A stretch of 64,000 bases of DNA from Cyanidium caldarium (GCA_026184775.1 JANCYW010000012.1:344226-408225), one strand, 5' to 3'; positions 8,179 to 17,781 are shown, counted from the first letter of the stretch. The notes: generated by a model from the sequence alone, not told the origin. Program-made: numbers and translations.

Positions 8179-9630
8179 TCAGGGCAGCTGCTCGCACCAG
8201 GCGATGCCGTGGTAGGCGACGCGCTCCCGTTGCGCATCGCTGACGTGGGCTAGCACGGCGCGCTTCTTGGTGGCCACGCCCAGTCGTCCCAGGCTGATCA
8301 TATCCCGCGGGTGCAGGACGGTGCGCGCCTCCAGCACGATGATGCAGAGGCCGGCGTGAAAGAGGCACGGATCGTGGGCGTACGCCAAAAAGTCCGCCCC
8401 GAATTTGTTGCCGTTGGTCAAGTAAAACCCGCGTCGCCACAGATCCCGAAACACCACAAACTGACTGGAGCGCAGGGTGCTCTGCCAGGCGGGTGAACGG
8501 CGCAACTCGGTCGCCCGTAATACTTTTGCGCGCCGCGCATCCAGCGGTTCGTACGGGGCGCGCTCTCGTCGCACCCGCACGTGGTACGGCCGCGGCGACC
8601 GCTCGGCAGCCTGGCGAGACGAAGAGGAACGGGTGCATTGGGATGCAGTAGAGGACTCAGTCGCGTCGGGCGGCATGGGCGATGTGGCGTTCGTCCCGTG
8701 CTTCCCAAACGTCCACGGCCGCAAGATCGCCGTCCAAACGTGGGCGATGCCGGCCAGCGGCCGCCCGAGCGCAGGCAACCACCCCACTGTCCACCGCCAC
8801 CGCCACCACCACCGCGGTAGCCACTGCGCTTGGCCGTCGGCGTTACCGACGCGTTGTCTTTTGGGAGCGCCTCCGCCTCCATCCACTCCAACCTCCTGCC
8901 CGGCATCGGCCCGGGCTCCCTCTCGCCTGCGTCGTCTCCGCAGACGCATCTCCTCCTCGGCCATAAAGCGCAACCGCCGCATCTCCGTCTGGCGCTCTTC
9001 CTGCTGTCGCTGCTCGGCTGCCGCCGCCTCCCGCTCCGCCATAAACACCTGCACGTGCGCGTCGTCCACCGCCGCGTAGGCGTCTGCCGGCCGCGGGTGC
9101 AACTGCAAGAACCCCGCCAGCACCCCCGCGGCCACCTCGTACCGGCTCAGCGCCAGCGGCAACGACAGAAACTGATTCTGACTGGCGTGATTCGACGCGC
9201 AACCGACCCACTCGCCCATGATGCGGTGCTGAGTTCGCAGTCGTTCGGCGGCCGCGGCGCTCCACACGTAGAAAGCGTCCGGACCGGCCTCTATCACCGG
9301 GATCGCCGCCTCTTCCTCTTGCGGCGACTCCGGGTTGTCATGTTGTTCGATGCGCTCCAATTCGTCGGGAATGGGTGGGAAAAGAGGTGGATCGGAGGAG
9401 GGTCTGCGCTGGGGCGCCGAGCAACACCACCTGGAGAGACGACGTGACGGCGCACGGAACCGCCGTGGTGAGCCGCGGGCGAGGGGACCGCGCGGACGAA
9501 TCGGCCCAAGGCGCGCATGAACGTGGGCAAGCAGGAGACGGCCGCGAATGGTCCACCAGATACGACGGGAGCACAGGTAATACATGATAGATAGGTGCGG
9601 CTGAGCATGCAGCACAGCGCTGTGCTTCAT
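8179..9630 (-). CDS. SEN34: tRNA-splicing endonuclease subunit TSEN34/Sen34
   Basis: This is the subunit that cuts the 3' splice site of intron-containing pre-tRNAs. The C-terminal endonuclease domain has VFRDLWRRGFYLTNGNKFG, then FLAYAHDPCLFHAG and GVATKKRAVLAHV, which supply the Tyr, His and Lys of the catalytic triad. The ending RVAYHGIAWCEQL matches the Sen34 tail. The N-terminal domain (AFYVWSAAAAERLR through SQNQFLSLPLALSRYEVA) matches TSEN34, and is followed by a charged Gln/Glu/Arg coiled coil and a low-complexity linker. The longest frame begins with GTG at 9666; ATGs lie at 9630 (483 aa) and 9585 (468 aa). The cyclophilin gene lies just upstream on the same strand. Confidence 0.88.
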   Translation of the reverse strand: MKHSAVLHAQPHLSIMYYLCSRRIWWTIRGRLLLAHVHARLGPIRPRGPLARGSPRRFRAPSRRLSRWCCSAPQRRPSSDPPLFPPIPDELERIEQHDNPESPQEEEAAIPVIEAGPDAFYVWSAAAAERLRTQHRIMGEWVGCASNHASQNQFLSLPLALSRYEVAAGVLAGFLQLHPRPADAYAAVDDAHVQVFMAEREAAAAEQRQQEERQTEMRRLRFMAEEEMRLRRRRRREGARADAGQEVGVDGGGGAPKRQRVGNADGQAQWLPRWWWRWRWTVGWLPALGRPLAGIAHVWTAILRPWTFGKHGTNATSPMPPDATESSTASQCTRSSSSRQAAERSPRPYHVRVRRERAPYEPLDARRAKVLRATELRRSPAWQSTLRSSQFVVFRDLWRRGFYLTNGNKFGADFLAYAHDPCLFHAGLCIIVLEARTVLHPRDMISLGRLGVATKKRAVLAHVSDAQRERVAYHGIAWCEQLP

Positions 9631-9692
9631 GCACTTGGCTCTCCATCTTTCTCCCGCCGTACTCACATTCTCTACTTTGCTTCACTGGCCGC

Positions 9693-10388
9693 TCACAGCT
9701 CGTTCTTGTCTGCGCGCGGTGCCGTGAGCTCGCCGCAGTCCACGATCATCACCCTCTTCTTCGGTGTGCCAGCGGGCGTGCCCACTTGCTCCAGCTGCTG
9801 CAGCACCTGCAGCGACGCGTCATCCAGCACACGACCGAACACCACGTGCTTGCCGTCCAGCCAGGGCGCCTCCTTGAAGAGGATGAAAAACTGCGACGAG
9901 CCGGTGTGCGGGCCGGCATTGGCCATCGACAGGTATCCGCGGCCGACGTGCTTCACCTTGAAGTTCTCGTCGGGCATGCGCGGTTTGCCGTCGGCGCACA
10001 CTCCGCCCATGCCGTTGCCCAGGGTGGTGTCGCCCATTTGCGCCATGAAGCCGGGTATGATGCGGTGGCTCGGGGTGTCGCGGTACCCGCGGCCGCGCCC
10101 TTGCGCATCGCCCACACCCTCATTCCGCGCCAGCTTTAAAAAGTTTTGCACCGTGCGCGGCACCGCGTTACCGAACAGTCCCACTTGGACGCGCCCGATC
10201 CGCTTGCCGTCGACGGCAAACTCCAGGTACGCCCGGTGCGTGATCACCTCCCAGCGGTGGGTCGCGGCGACGGCCGCCGAGGCCGCCTCCACGTTGAGAG
10301 ACAGAGCGCAACGCCATGAAAGATAGGGATAAACGAGAGCCAGAAGGAGGAGGATCCGCACGAGAGAGGAGGCGGCTTGTCGCGACAT
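9693..10388 (-). CDS. Secretory-pathway cyclophilin (peptidyl-prolyl cis-trans isomerase), KNEL C-terminus
   Basis: The 231-residue product carries a cyclophilin domain: RIGRVQVGLFGNAVPRTVQNF, then HRIIPGFMAQMGDTT with the catalytic Arg in the FHRIIPGFMIQGGD-like box, GYLSMANAGPHTGSSQFFI and WLDGKHVVFGRV. The start at 10386-10388 gives MSRQAASS followed by a hydrophobic LVRILLLLALVYPYL stretch, a good signal peptide; the longer frame to 10550 adds 54 basic residues that would bury it. The protein ends in KNEL, a plausible variant of the KDEL/HDEL retention signal. Together these suggest an ER-lumenal protein-folding enzyme of PPIB type. The stop lies 62 bp upstream of the chosen TSEN34 ATG. 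Confidence 0.92.
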   Translation of the reverse strand: MSRQAASSLVRILLLLALVYPYLSWRCALSLNVEAASAAVAATHRWEVITHRAYLEFAVDGKRIGRVQVGLFGNAVPRTVQNFLKLARNEGVGDAQGRGRGYRDTPSHRIIPGFMAQMGDTTLGNGMGGVCADGKPRMPDENFKVKHVGRGYLSMANAGPHTGSSQFFILFKEAPWLDGKHVVFGRVLDDASLQVLQQLEQVGTPAGTPKKRVMIVDCGELTAPRADKNEL

Positions 10389-10562
10389 CGGCCGACGTCG
10401 CCGAGTGGTCGTTGCACAGTTTCGAATACCGAAACCGTGCCGGAGGTCTTCACGGCAACAAGGCGCCCGACTGGGCGCGCGGTTTTCAGTCGCATTCGTT
10501 CGCTGTCTATAGATGGCACGTGATGCGATGCGCATGGCCAGTTCGGTCACAGTCCGACGCTC

Positions 10563-13250
10563 CTATATTCGAAAGATGACCCGGTCGCGGTAGAGCACTT
10601 GTCCGGCGTCCTCAAGCTGCTGCAGCACGCGCTCGATATCCTCCAGTGCCAGGGTGCTGTCGTCGAGACGGGCAATCAGCTCCTCGAGGGTGGCGGATTC
10701 TCGGCGCTCGGTGGCGGTGATCGACTCGATGGCGCTGCGCACGCGGGCGACGAGCATCGCCTCGGCGGTCTCGCGGTCCAGCAGTGGTGCGATCGGCGTG
10801 CTCGGTGGTTCCGTGGCCGACGGGCGGTCCTCGTCGACGGGGGGCGGCTCGTCGGCTTCGGGCATCTCCTCCTCCGCTGCGGACTCGGCAGCCGCGGTGT
10901 CCCCGGACGGACGACGGCGCATGCGCAGGCGGCGTGCACGACGCGACAGGGCAGCGTCACCATCGTCTGCGGTCGCCTGCGAATCCGTCTCCGACTCCCC
11001 GTCGTCATCGAAAGCGTACGGATCACCGGATGCCGTTTGCCGCGGGCGTCGATGGCGTTTGCGGGCGCTCGACGATCGAGCCGGAGTGCGCTGCTCGGCG
11101 GTGTCGCTGCGTCGCGGCGTCCGTGCAGCCGCCGTGGCCAGCGTGGCTGTCGCCGGCCGCAGACGCTCGGCGCGTGCCTCATTGTACAGCGCAAAGTTCA
11201 AAATATCGAACGCGGCGCATGCATCCAGCGTCTCCACTTCCAGGCTCAGTCGCGACTTGGCATGCGCGGTGGCCAACCGGATCATCGTCTCCAGTTGCCG
11301 CGCAGTGATCGGCAACGTGCGGGTGTCGTCCTTGGCGCGTAGATCCCGATATCGCGCCGCCACATACTCGGCGGCTTCGGGCGTCAACGTCGGCCGCAGC
11401 CGCTTGGCGTACTGGATGAACTTTTGCAGGAACGGCACCGACAGCACACGATGCGACGCATCGCCGGCGGCGCGGCTCACCACTTGCTGGCGCACAAACA
11501 CCGGCGCTGACTCCGCATCCGCCGCTTCATCGTCATCGTCCTCTTCGTCGCTGTCCCAACTGCCGGCTCGCGCGGCCAATTCGCGCTGCTGTGCGGCGCG
11601 GTCGGCCTCGTCCTCCGGGTCGTCCAGCATCTCCGCATCGGCGCCCTCGTCGCCGCCCCGCCGGAAGCGATGCACGTCCAACACATGCGCGGCAATCTGC
11701 TCGTCGCGCTCCCGGGAGATGGTGTCCAGCACAATGAACAACACGTCGAAACGCGACAGCAGCGAGTCGGGCAGGGCGATGTTGTCGGCCGGCTTGCGGC
11801 GTCGATCGTACGCGCCGTACACCGGGTTGGCAGCGGCAATCACCGAGCAGCGCGCATTCAGGGTGGTGTGGATGCCCGCTTTGGCGATGGTGACCGTCTG
11901 CTGCTCCATGGCCTCGTGAATGGCCACGCGGTCGGCGTCACTCATCTTGTCAAACTCGTCGATGCACACGATGCCGCGGTCGGCCAGCACCATGGCGCCC
12001 GCCTCCAGGTGGCGCTCGCCGGTGTCGGCATCGGCCACGACAGCGGCCGTGAGGCCGACGCCCGATGAACCGCGGCCGGTGGTGGAGATCGCCAGCGGCG
12101 CCACGTTCAACACAAAACGCAGCAGCTGCGACTTGGCGGTGGATGGATCGCCCACCAGCAGCATGTTGATGTCGCCGCGCAAGTGCGTACCGTTGGGCAA
12201 ATTCTTCTCCACACCGCCCAGCAACAGCAAGAGCAGCGCCTTTTTGATGAGCGCGTGGCCGCAGATCGACGGCGCCAACGAGGCCGCCAACAAGTCGGTG
12301 CCGCCGGGCGTGTGCGCAATGTGGCGAATGTTGGCCAGGTCGCGCTCAGTGTACTTGATGCGGCTCTGGGTGTCGTTCAGCAGCACCACGTGGTTCACCA
12401 CGATTTTGGTGCCAAAGTGCACCGAATTCTTGCCACCCACCGCGCGGTACGTACCGATTGCCCGCACGCGCGCTCCGGGCTTGCACGCGTCCACCAGGTC
12501 CGCCTCGAACACCAGGTCCACGGTGCGCGGCAATTGTCCGGCGGGTGTGCGCTCCGGCATCTCCTGCAGGCTGGCGCTCTGGTAGTCACGGTACGACGAC
12601 AGGCCGAATTCGGTCTCCATCGGGTTGCCGTCGTCGTCTTTGGTAGGGTAGAGCGCCGGCGTCGGCCAGCGGCTGGCGTCGGCATCCAGCGTGATGCCGT
12701 CGCGGTAGTCGCGCACTTTCATCTGTCCGGTGGCGGGCACATAGTGCACCGACTGAATGACCTTGGGTCGCACGGCAGATACGCGCGTCACAATGCCCTC
12801 CACGCACACCATGCGCCCGAGCCACTCGGCGCGCAGACCGCGCGGGGACACTCGCCGCGTGCCGAATGCCCCGTCGAATCCGAGGTAAAAGCGTTTGAGC
12901 TCTTTGTTGACGGCCTCGTGGGCGAGGTTGGGCAGGCGCGCCAACATCATCGTGGCCAGCGCCGCCTCGCACTCGGCCAGAAAACGCACTGGCTCATCCA
13001 GGAGGCGCGCTGCCAGTGGCGCGTCCTCTGCCCTCAAGTGATCCACCGAAACCACCAGCCGCCGCTGCCCGCCCGCTGTCATCGCCTCCAACTGCTCCTG
13101 CAAGTAGACAGCGTCGGGCCCCTCCGACTCCAGAAACTGGATGAAGCTCTGACGTACCCGGTTCAACTCGATGCGGCTCGAGTCCTCGGGCACCATCGCC
13201 CGCGGCTCCAGAGACGTAGCCGCGGCCGCTGGGAACGCATCTCCCTCCAT
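10563..13250 (-). CDS. MCM3: DNA replication licensing factor MCM3
   Basis: The 895-residue product is the MCM3 subunit of the MCM2-7 helicase. It shows Walker A GDPSTAKSQ at about residue 365, FVLNVAPLAISTTGRGSSGVGLTAAV (MCM3-type), Walker B IVCIDEFDKMSD near 430, the NPVYGAYD sensor segment and the arginine finger SRFD near 498. The N-terminal OB region includes VCVEGIVTRVSAVRPKV; the usual zinc-finger cysteines are absent, as is typical for MCM3. After the AAA+ core come an acidic insert (DSDEEDDDDEA), the lid helices, a basic low-complexity stretch likely containing a nuclear signal (RKRHRRPRQ) and a C-terminal winged helix. The start ATG is at 13248-13250, divergent from NPL4. Confidence 0.96.
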   Translation of the reverse strand: MEGDAFPAAAATSLEPRAMVPEDSSRIELNRVRQSFIQFLESEGPDAVYLQEQLEAMTAGGQRRLVVSVDHLRAEDAPLAARLLDEPVRFLAECEAALATMMLARLPNLAHEAVNKELKRFYLGFDGAFGTRRVSPRGLRAEWLGRMVCVEGIVTRVSAVRPKVIQSVHYVPATGQMKVRDYRDGITLDADASRWPTPALYPTKDDDGNPMETEFGLSSYRDYQSASLQEMPERTPAGQLPRTVDLVFEADLVDACKPGARVRAIGTYRAVGGKNSVHFGTKIVVNHVVLLNDTQSRIKYTERDLANIRHIAHTPGGTDLLAASLAPSICGHALIKKALLLLLLGGVEKNLPNGTHLRGDINMLLVGDPSTAKSQLLRFVLNVAPLAISTTGRGSSGVGLTAAVVADADTGERHLEAGAMVLADRGIVCIDEFDKMSDADRVAIHEAMEQQTVTIAKAGIHTTLNARCSVIAAANPVYGAYDRRRKPADNIALPDSLLSRFDVLFIVLDTISRERDEQIAAHVLDVHRFRRGGDEGADAEMLDDPEDEADRAAQQRELAARAGSWDSDEEDDDDEAADAESAPVFVRQQVVSRAAGDASHRVLSVPFLQKFIQYAKRLRPTLTPEAAEYVAARYRDLRAKDDTRTLPITARQLETMIRLATAHAKSRLSLEVETLDACAAFDILNFALYNEARAERLRPATATLATAAARTPRRSDTAEQRTPARSSSARKRHRRPRQTASGDPYAFDDDGESETDSQATADDGDAALSRRARRLRMRRRPSGDTAAAESAAEEEMPEADEPPPVDEDRPSATEPPSTPIAPLLDRETAEAMLVARVRSAIESITATERRESATLEELIARLDDSTLALEDIERVLQQLEDAGQVLYRDRVIFRI

Positions 13251-13571
13251 GGGAGAATAAGAGTGTGGATGGGCGGGGAGAGTGCCGCAATACCGGAATT
13301 CGAAAGAGATGAAGCTTGAGCGTCAAAAGATCAACCCGGAGAGTGAGTGCCGGAATGCAACACACCCCGTCCAGAGTGCTGCCACGCGTCCCTCTGTCCT
13401 GACACGGCCGCTTTCCCGCCTTGCCGCGGCGCAACGGCCGCTTCCGATCCCGATGGGATGCCGCGTTCCCGCCAATTTCGCGCCACGCGCCGAAATGCGC
13501 GATCGCACTCGGAATACGGTTTCGGGGATGGCGTCCAAAGGCGGTGGTCGTCCTGAGCGGGGTGAGCGCTC
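13251..13571. other. Divergent promoter region between MCM3 and NPL4
   Basis: The 321 bp separate two divergent ATGs and presumably hold both promoters. I see no RNA gene, repeat or recognisable element. Confidence 0.4.
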
Positions 13572-14975
13572 ATGTTGATTCGCCTGCGCAAGGAGGACGG
13601 GAGTGTGGTGCGACTGGAGGTGTCGGAGATTGCCACGGTGGGAGAGTTGCGGGATGAAATCCTTCGGAGAGGCCTCTCCAACAACCTGGACTTGGTGTTG
13701 TCGCGGGACGCCCGCGGCAGCGATCCAACGGCGCGTCTGGAAGACGCCAGCGCGATGCTGTCGGCGTACGGGCTGCATCACGGCGATATGGTGTATATTG
13801 CGCGAGAGGACTGGGTGTGTGGAGAAATGCAGCAGGGCGGCACGTGGACGGGAACTGCTGTGGAGGAGGCGGACGCCGCCGCCCTGGAGGCGCCTCCGCC
13901 GCGGTTGGTGGGCGGTTCGCAGCGCGGCCTCTTCACCGAGGCGGAGTATGCCGAGGCGCGTGCCGCTTACCGAAATTACGTCGAGGCGTCACGCAAACAG
14001 AAGCAGCACGAGCTGTTGGAGCGAAGGGGTCTGGGCGGTCGGCGCGGGATGACGGTGGATTTTCTGGAGTGGCTGGATGCGCAGCGGCCGGTGCTCAAGT
14101 CGCAGGACGACTCGCCTTGCTCGCAGTGTGCCATGGATCTTACCGCTTGCGACGCGTTCCAGTCGTATTTGGCGCGCGTGCACGACTCGCAGATGCGCTA
14201 CGGCATTCTGTACGGTACCGTTGCCGCCGACAGCGGTCTGGTGAAGGTGGACACCATCTTCGAGCCGCCGCAGCAGGGCGACCGCGACGTTTATCTGCCC
14301 GCAGAGGGCGCTGCGGCCGCCACGGCGGTGGCCGATAAGCTGGCCGAATACCTGGGCCTGGTGCGGGTGGGCTGGATCTTTTCGCACCACGCGGAGCGCC
14401 GCGATTACGTCATGAGCGACCGCGACGTGGCCATGGCGGCGCACCTCCACCTGCAGACCGAACAGTGCGGTCAACGGTTTGCAACGGCAGCGCCATTCTT
14501 TGTGACCATTGCGGTGGCGATCCAGTCCAACGGCCAGCGCCACTTTGAGGCTTACCAGCTGTCGGAGCAATGCCTGCAGATGGCGCGCGCCGGTTTGCTG
14601 ATCCCGATGAACGACAACGGCCGGATGCGCACGCTGGACGAAGTGCGGGTGGAGGCCGCCAACACCACCGTCATCGAAACCGACTTTTTCCTGGTGGTGG
14701 TGCCCATCGTGGAGTACACCAGCTGGCTGCGCACCGCGTTCCCGGTCGAGCATCGCGACATCGAGCCGCAGACTGCGGAGGCGGTGGCGCGGACGATTGC
14801 CAGCGGCCGTGGCAAGTTCACCGAGCGCCTCGCCGACTTTCATTTGCTGCTGTTCCTGTCTCGGATTTTGGATATGGACCGCGACATGCCCGCACTGGTC
14901 AACGCGGTGGTGGAGCGACGCGAGCTGGAGCCGACCGAGCAGGGCTATCAGGTGCTGATTGAGAGCCTCCACTGA
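13572..14975 (+). CDS. NPL4: NPL4, p97/Cdc48 cofactor
   Basis: NPL4 with UFD1 recruits Cdc48/p97 to ubiquitinated substrates in ER-associated and chromatin-associated degradation. The 467-residue protein has an N-terminal ubiquitin-like UBX-L domain (MLIRLRKEDGSVVRLEV onward, residues 1-80), the FLEWLDAQRP segment, a short zf-NPL4 region (SPCSQCAMDL) and the MPN-like NPL4 domain from RYGILYGTVA through VRVGWIFSHHAERRDYVMS and YQLSEQCLQMARAGLL. It lacks the C-terminal NZF zinc finger of animal NPL4, as do fungal forms, and is shorter than both. ATG at 13572 starts directly with the ubiquitin-like domain. Confidence 0.93.
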   Translation: MLIRLRKEDGSVVRLEVSEIATVGELRDEILRRGLSNNLDLVLSRDARGSDPTARLEDASAMLSAYGLHHGDMVYIAREDWVCGEMQQGGTWTGTAVEEADAAALEAPPPRLVGGSQRGLFTEAEYAEARAAYRNYVEASRKQKQHELLERRGLGGRRGMTVDFLEWLDAQRPVLKSQDDSPCSQCAMDLTACDAFQSYLARVHDSQMRYGILYGTVAADSGLVKVDTIFEPPQQGDRDVYLPAEGAAAATAVADKLAEYLGLVRVGWIFSHHAERRDYVMSDRDVAMAAHLHLQTEQCGQRFATAAPFFVTIAVAIQSNGQRHFEAYQLSEQCLQMARAGLLIPMNDNGRMRTLDEVRVEAANTTVIETDFFLVVVPIVEYTSWLRTAFPVEHRDIEPQTAEAVARTIASGRGKFTERLADFHLLLFLSRILDMDRDMPALVNAVVERRELEPTEQGYQVLIESLH

Positions 14976-15160
14976 GCGGAGCGCGAGCGGTGGCGTGGCG
15001 GGAAATGCGGTGTGTACCGGGTGCAGCGCGGCGGCCGGAGGTGCCGGTAAAGATTGCGGAGGCGCGAAACGGCCTGCCGGTGGGATGCGCTCCGACGAGA
15101 GATGCACCCGTCAGCGGCGCGGCCGCTTCCCCCTTGGGCGAACGCGACATCCGTTCCCTC

Positions 15161-16159
15161 TCACCACACCAGCTCCCGGATGCAGCGATAGTAGTCCGGC
15201 GCCAGGTACTGCTCCAGTTCGTTGGCGGTGACCCAGGCGTAGTCGTCGGCTGCCGATTTCCGCACGCCGCGTATGCTGCCGAAAATGAGCACCGCGCGGT
15301 AGAAGAAAATTTTGATGCCCTGCACGCCGTGCTGCTTTTGGAACGCCTCCGAGTAGATGTGCTTGAAGTGGGCGAGCGGTGCGTTGCCCAGAAAGTGTGC
15401 CTCGAATGGGTCGTCGTCGTCGCCGGTATCTTCGGTCTCGATCTCCAGCACGCTGTCCAGGGCGCGCTCGGCAAAGTGCCGGAACGGTACCAGGTCCGGC
15501 GCCGGGGCATCGTCTCCCGTGGAAGGCGAGGAGGCCGCGGCGGTCACCTCGATGTTACGCTGCGGGAATTGCCAGATGCTGCGCGCGTCACCCAACTGTC
15601 GTTGCACGATCAGGTACAGCCGTTGGTCCAGCTTGCGCCGCAGCGACCGGCGATCGTCAGCCAAGTCCGCCTCGGTGATTCGCGGCGCCAGCTCGAAGGG
15701 TTTCTTGCCCGTCTGAGCGCCAAGCGGCATCCCGGACGCTGTGCCATCGTTCGGTTGGCCCACCGCAGCGCCGCCGCTGCCGTCTCGCGGAGGTGATGCC
15801 GCAGGTGCCCCATGCTCCTCGGCGCCCTTGCCGACGTTGAAAAACTCGGGCGGCAGCTCGCGTGCCTGGGCGTTCGCCAAACGGACGCTCAGCGCTTCGA
15901 AAGCCGCCTCTTCTGGCTTTGGCTCGGGTATGATGATCGGCAGCCGCTCCAAAACGGTCGCGGCCACCATTCGAAACGGCAGCCCGCTTTCCGCGGTTCT
16001 TCGGTCAGCGGTCGTCGACGGCCGCGGCTCCGCTGCCGCTGCCAAGAAGCGTTGACACTGCCTCCAGCGGGCGTGACCGACGTGAGTGTCTTGCACTCGA
16101 TCCAAGAATGGGCGCACGTTGACGCCGCACCGCAGTCGATGCCCCAGCCTTGCGAGCAT
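15161..16159 (-). CDS. MRPL46: Mitochondrial large-subunit ribosomal protein mL46
   Basis: The 332-residue product ends in a Nudix-like fold characteristic of mL46: KLDQRLYLIVQRQL, SIWQFPQRNIEV, then FRHFAERALDSVLEIE, FLGNAPLAHFKHIYSEAF, GIKIFFYRAVLIFG and DYAWVTANELEQYLAPDYY. The N-terminus (MLARLGHRLRCGVNVRPF) is basic and amphipathic, consistent with import into mitochondria. Residues 150-185 are a low-complexity Gly/Ala-rich insert. The gene is convergent with NPL4, 185 bp between stops. The ATG is at 16157-16159. Confidence 0.85.
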   Translation of the reverse strand: MLARLGHRLRCGVNVRPFLDRVQDTHVGHARWRQCQRFLAAAAEPRPSTTADRRTAESGLPFRMVAATVLERLPIIIPEPKPEEAAFEALSVRLANAQARELPPEFFNVGKGAEEHGAPAASPPRDGSGGAAVGQPNDGTASGMPLGAQTGKKPFELAPRITEADLADDRRSLRRKLDQRLYLIVQRQLGDARSIWQFPQRNIEVTAAASSPSTGDDAPAPDLVPFRHFAERALDSVLEIETEDTGDDDDPFEAHFLGNAPLAHFKHIYSEAFQKQHGVQGIKIFFYRAVLIFGSIRGVRKSAADDYAWVTANELEQYLAPDYYRCIRELVW

Positions 16160-16671
16160 TTCGGCGAACAGAAGCGGGTAAACACAGGGGGGCGAAGCGC
16201 GAAGCCGCCATCTGCGACGGTCTCAAGGGCTGCGCCGCCGTGAGCAGCGCGTGAAATGGCGATGAGCGCAGGGGAACTGGATGGATAGGAGCAGAACAGG
16301 GGGAGAAGAGAGGGCGACCGGCGCGCTTCACCCAGCGACGTTGTGCGACGACAGGATTGCCCGAGAAATTGTTTGAACTGGACAGATCGGCGCCATCGTT
16401 CTATCTTACACCTTTGCCCTCGCTTCCAATCCAGCGATTCTTCGCGTACAATTCCTCGTACATCTCCCACGGTGAGCACCCCTGCATACCCCCTTCGGCC
16501 TCTCCTACTCGCCGTCTGCCCGTCTACCGTCCGCGTGGTGTGATATCCGCACCGAACGTTTCAAACCGACGCGCCCCAAAAGAAACCAAAAATCGAAATC
16601 GCAGCGAGTCGGTTTCCTCTTCGCAGTGCACGGGGATTTGAAGCGGAGCGTGAACCAAATCGGTGCCGTCC
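16160..16671. other. Divergent intergenic region upstream of mL46 and the CCT-motif gene
   Basis: The 512 bp are less GC-rich in the 200 bp before the CCT-motif ATG than the flanking genes. Frames open here are short and not credible. No RNA gene or repeat was found; it likely holds two promoters and a long leader. Confidence 0.4.
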
Positions 16672-17781
16672 ATGGAGGACACCAGCAGAGACTTGAAGGA
16701 GGACGCTGTCAGCATGGAGGACAGCATTCTGGATATGTTGGCACTGCATCGGAGTGATGGGTGGCTCGGTGAGGAGTGGGGGCACGGCGCGGCGGCGAGC
16801 CGGGCGGCTCCGACGGCGGCGGGTGCTGCCCGCGAGGAGACGTTGTGGTGGGCGGCGTCAGTTAGCTCGCGAGAGGTGAACGACGCTTTACGAGAGCTAG
16901 GTGTGGATGAGGTACGCATACCGCTGCACTGTGTGGTGCCGGAGTGGGCGCTGCAAGTGCCGCCGGCGCGCGCCGATCGCTCGCGTCCGTCCGATGTCTT
17001 CGGCGATGAGGAAGAGGTCGACACCCTACCGCCGCCTTTCATGCAGGCGCCCGATGCCAGCGTCAGCCTGGCCGCCAAACCGACATCCCATCGATCGTCG
17101 GCGTCGTCGGTGACCTCCTCCAATGCTTCTTCGCGCGCCGACGCCCGCCGCGCCGCCGTCGAGGACGTCTCTGCCGGCCGTGCGCCCACGCAGCACCAGT
17201 TGCGCAGCGCGACGCGCCGCCGTGGCGCTGCTCCTCGTTCGCTGGACACGCGCTCGCAACGCGCTGCACTGGCGCTCTCTTCGCCCATAACCCCAGCGGG
17301 CGAGATGCCGACCGCCACCTCTGCCGCTGCCTGCGCCGCGTGCACAGCCGCCTCGAGTCCCGCCCACCTCTCGGAGAGGGCGCCCGCCGGACCGCTCGCG
17401 CCCCGTGTCCAACCATTGTTCGACGCCACTTCCATCGGCGTTCTGCCAGCCGCAGCGGCTACGGCGATCGTCCGACCCGCGCATTTCTGCGGGCATCACG
17501 CCACGATCACCGATGCAGCGCTGCTCTATTCACAACCCACGCCACACCTGGTCTGGTCGTCCATGGGGCTGTCGGCCGAGGTCATGCGGCGGTATGAACG
17601 GCGGCAACAGGCACTGCGGCGATATCGGTGGAAAAAGTCCCGCCGCCACCTCTTTGACGGCGCCCGGTACAAGTCACGGGCCAAGCAGACGCTGGCGGCC
17701 GCGCGAGAGCGCATCGGTGGCCGCTTCGCCCCGGTTCGCCGCACCGGCTCGCCATCGACCCAGCGGCGATCGCTGCCATAA
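16672..17781 (+). CDS. CCT-motif protein (putative transcriptional regulator)
   Basis: The 369-residue product has one recognisable element, a C-terminal CCT motif at about residues 300-350: ERRQQALRRYRWKKSRRHL followed by YKSRAKQTLAAARERIGGRF. This matches the Arg/Lys-rich R..AL.R+R.K+..R.F...+RY.SRK..A..R.R..GRF pattern of CONSTANS, TOC1 and related proteins, which contact CCAAT-box factors and DNA. No B-box zinc finger, response-regulator or GATA domain precedes it; the rest is Ala/Ser-rich. The longest frame starts with GTG at 16663; the first ATG at 16672 gives MEDTSRDLKEDAVSMEDS. Role is inferred only from the motif. Confidence 0.75.
   Translation: MEDTSRDLKEDAVSMEDSILDMLALHRSDGWLGEEWGHGAAASRAAPTAAGAAREETLWWAASVSSREVNDALRELGVDEVRIPLHCVVPEWALQVPPARADRSRPSDVFGDEEEVDTLPPPFMQAPDASVSLAAKPTSHRSSASSVTSSNASSRADARRAAVEDVSAGRAPTQHQLRSATRRRGAAPRSLDTRSQRAALALSSPITPAGEMPTATSAAACAACTAASSPAHLSERAPAGPLAPRVQPLFDATSIGVLPAAAATAIVRPAHFCGHHATITDAALLYSQPTPHLVWSSMGLSAEVMRRYERRQQALRRYRWKKSRRHLFDGARYKSRAKQTLAAARERIGGRFAPVRRTGSPSTQRRSLP

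Noticed and set aside
10394-10431. tRNA-like strings: a GCCGAGTGGTC box A and a GTTTCGAATACC box B
   Set aside because: The boxes are about 20 nt apart, too close for a tRNA, and no acceptor or anticodon stem can be drawn. A permuted tRNA would need the opposite order.
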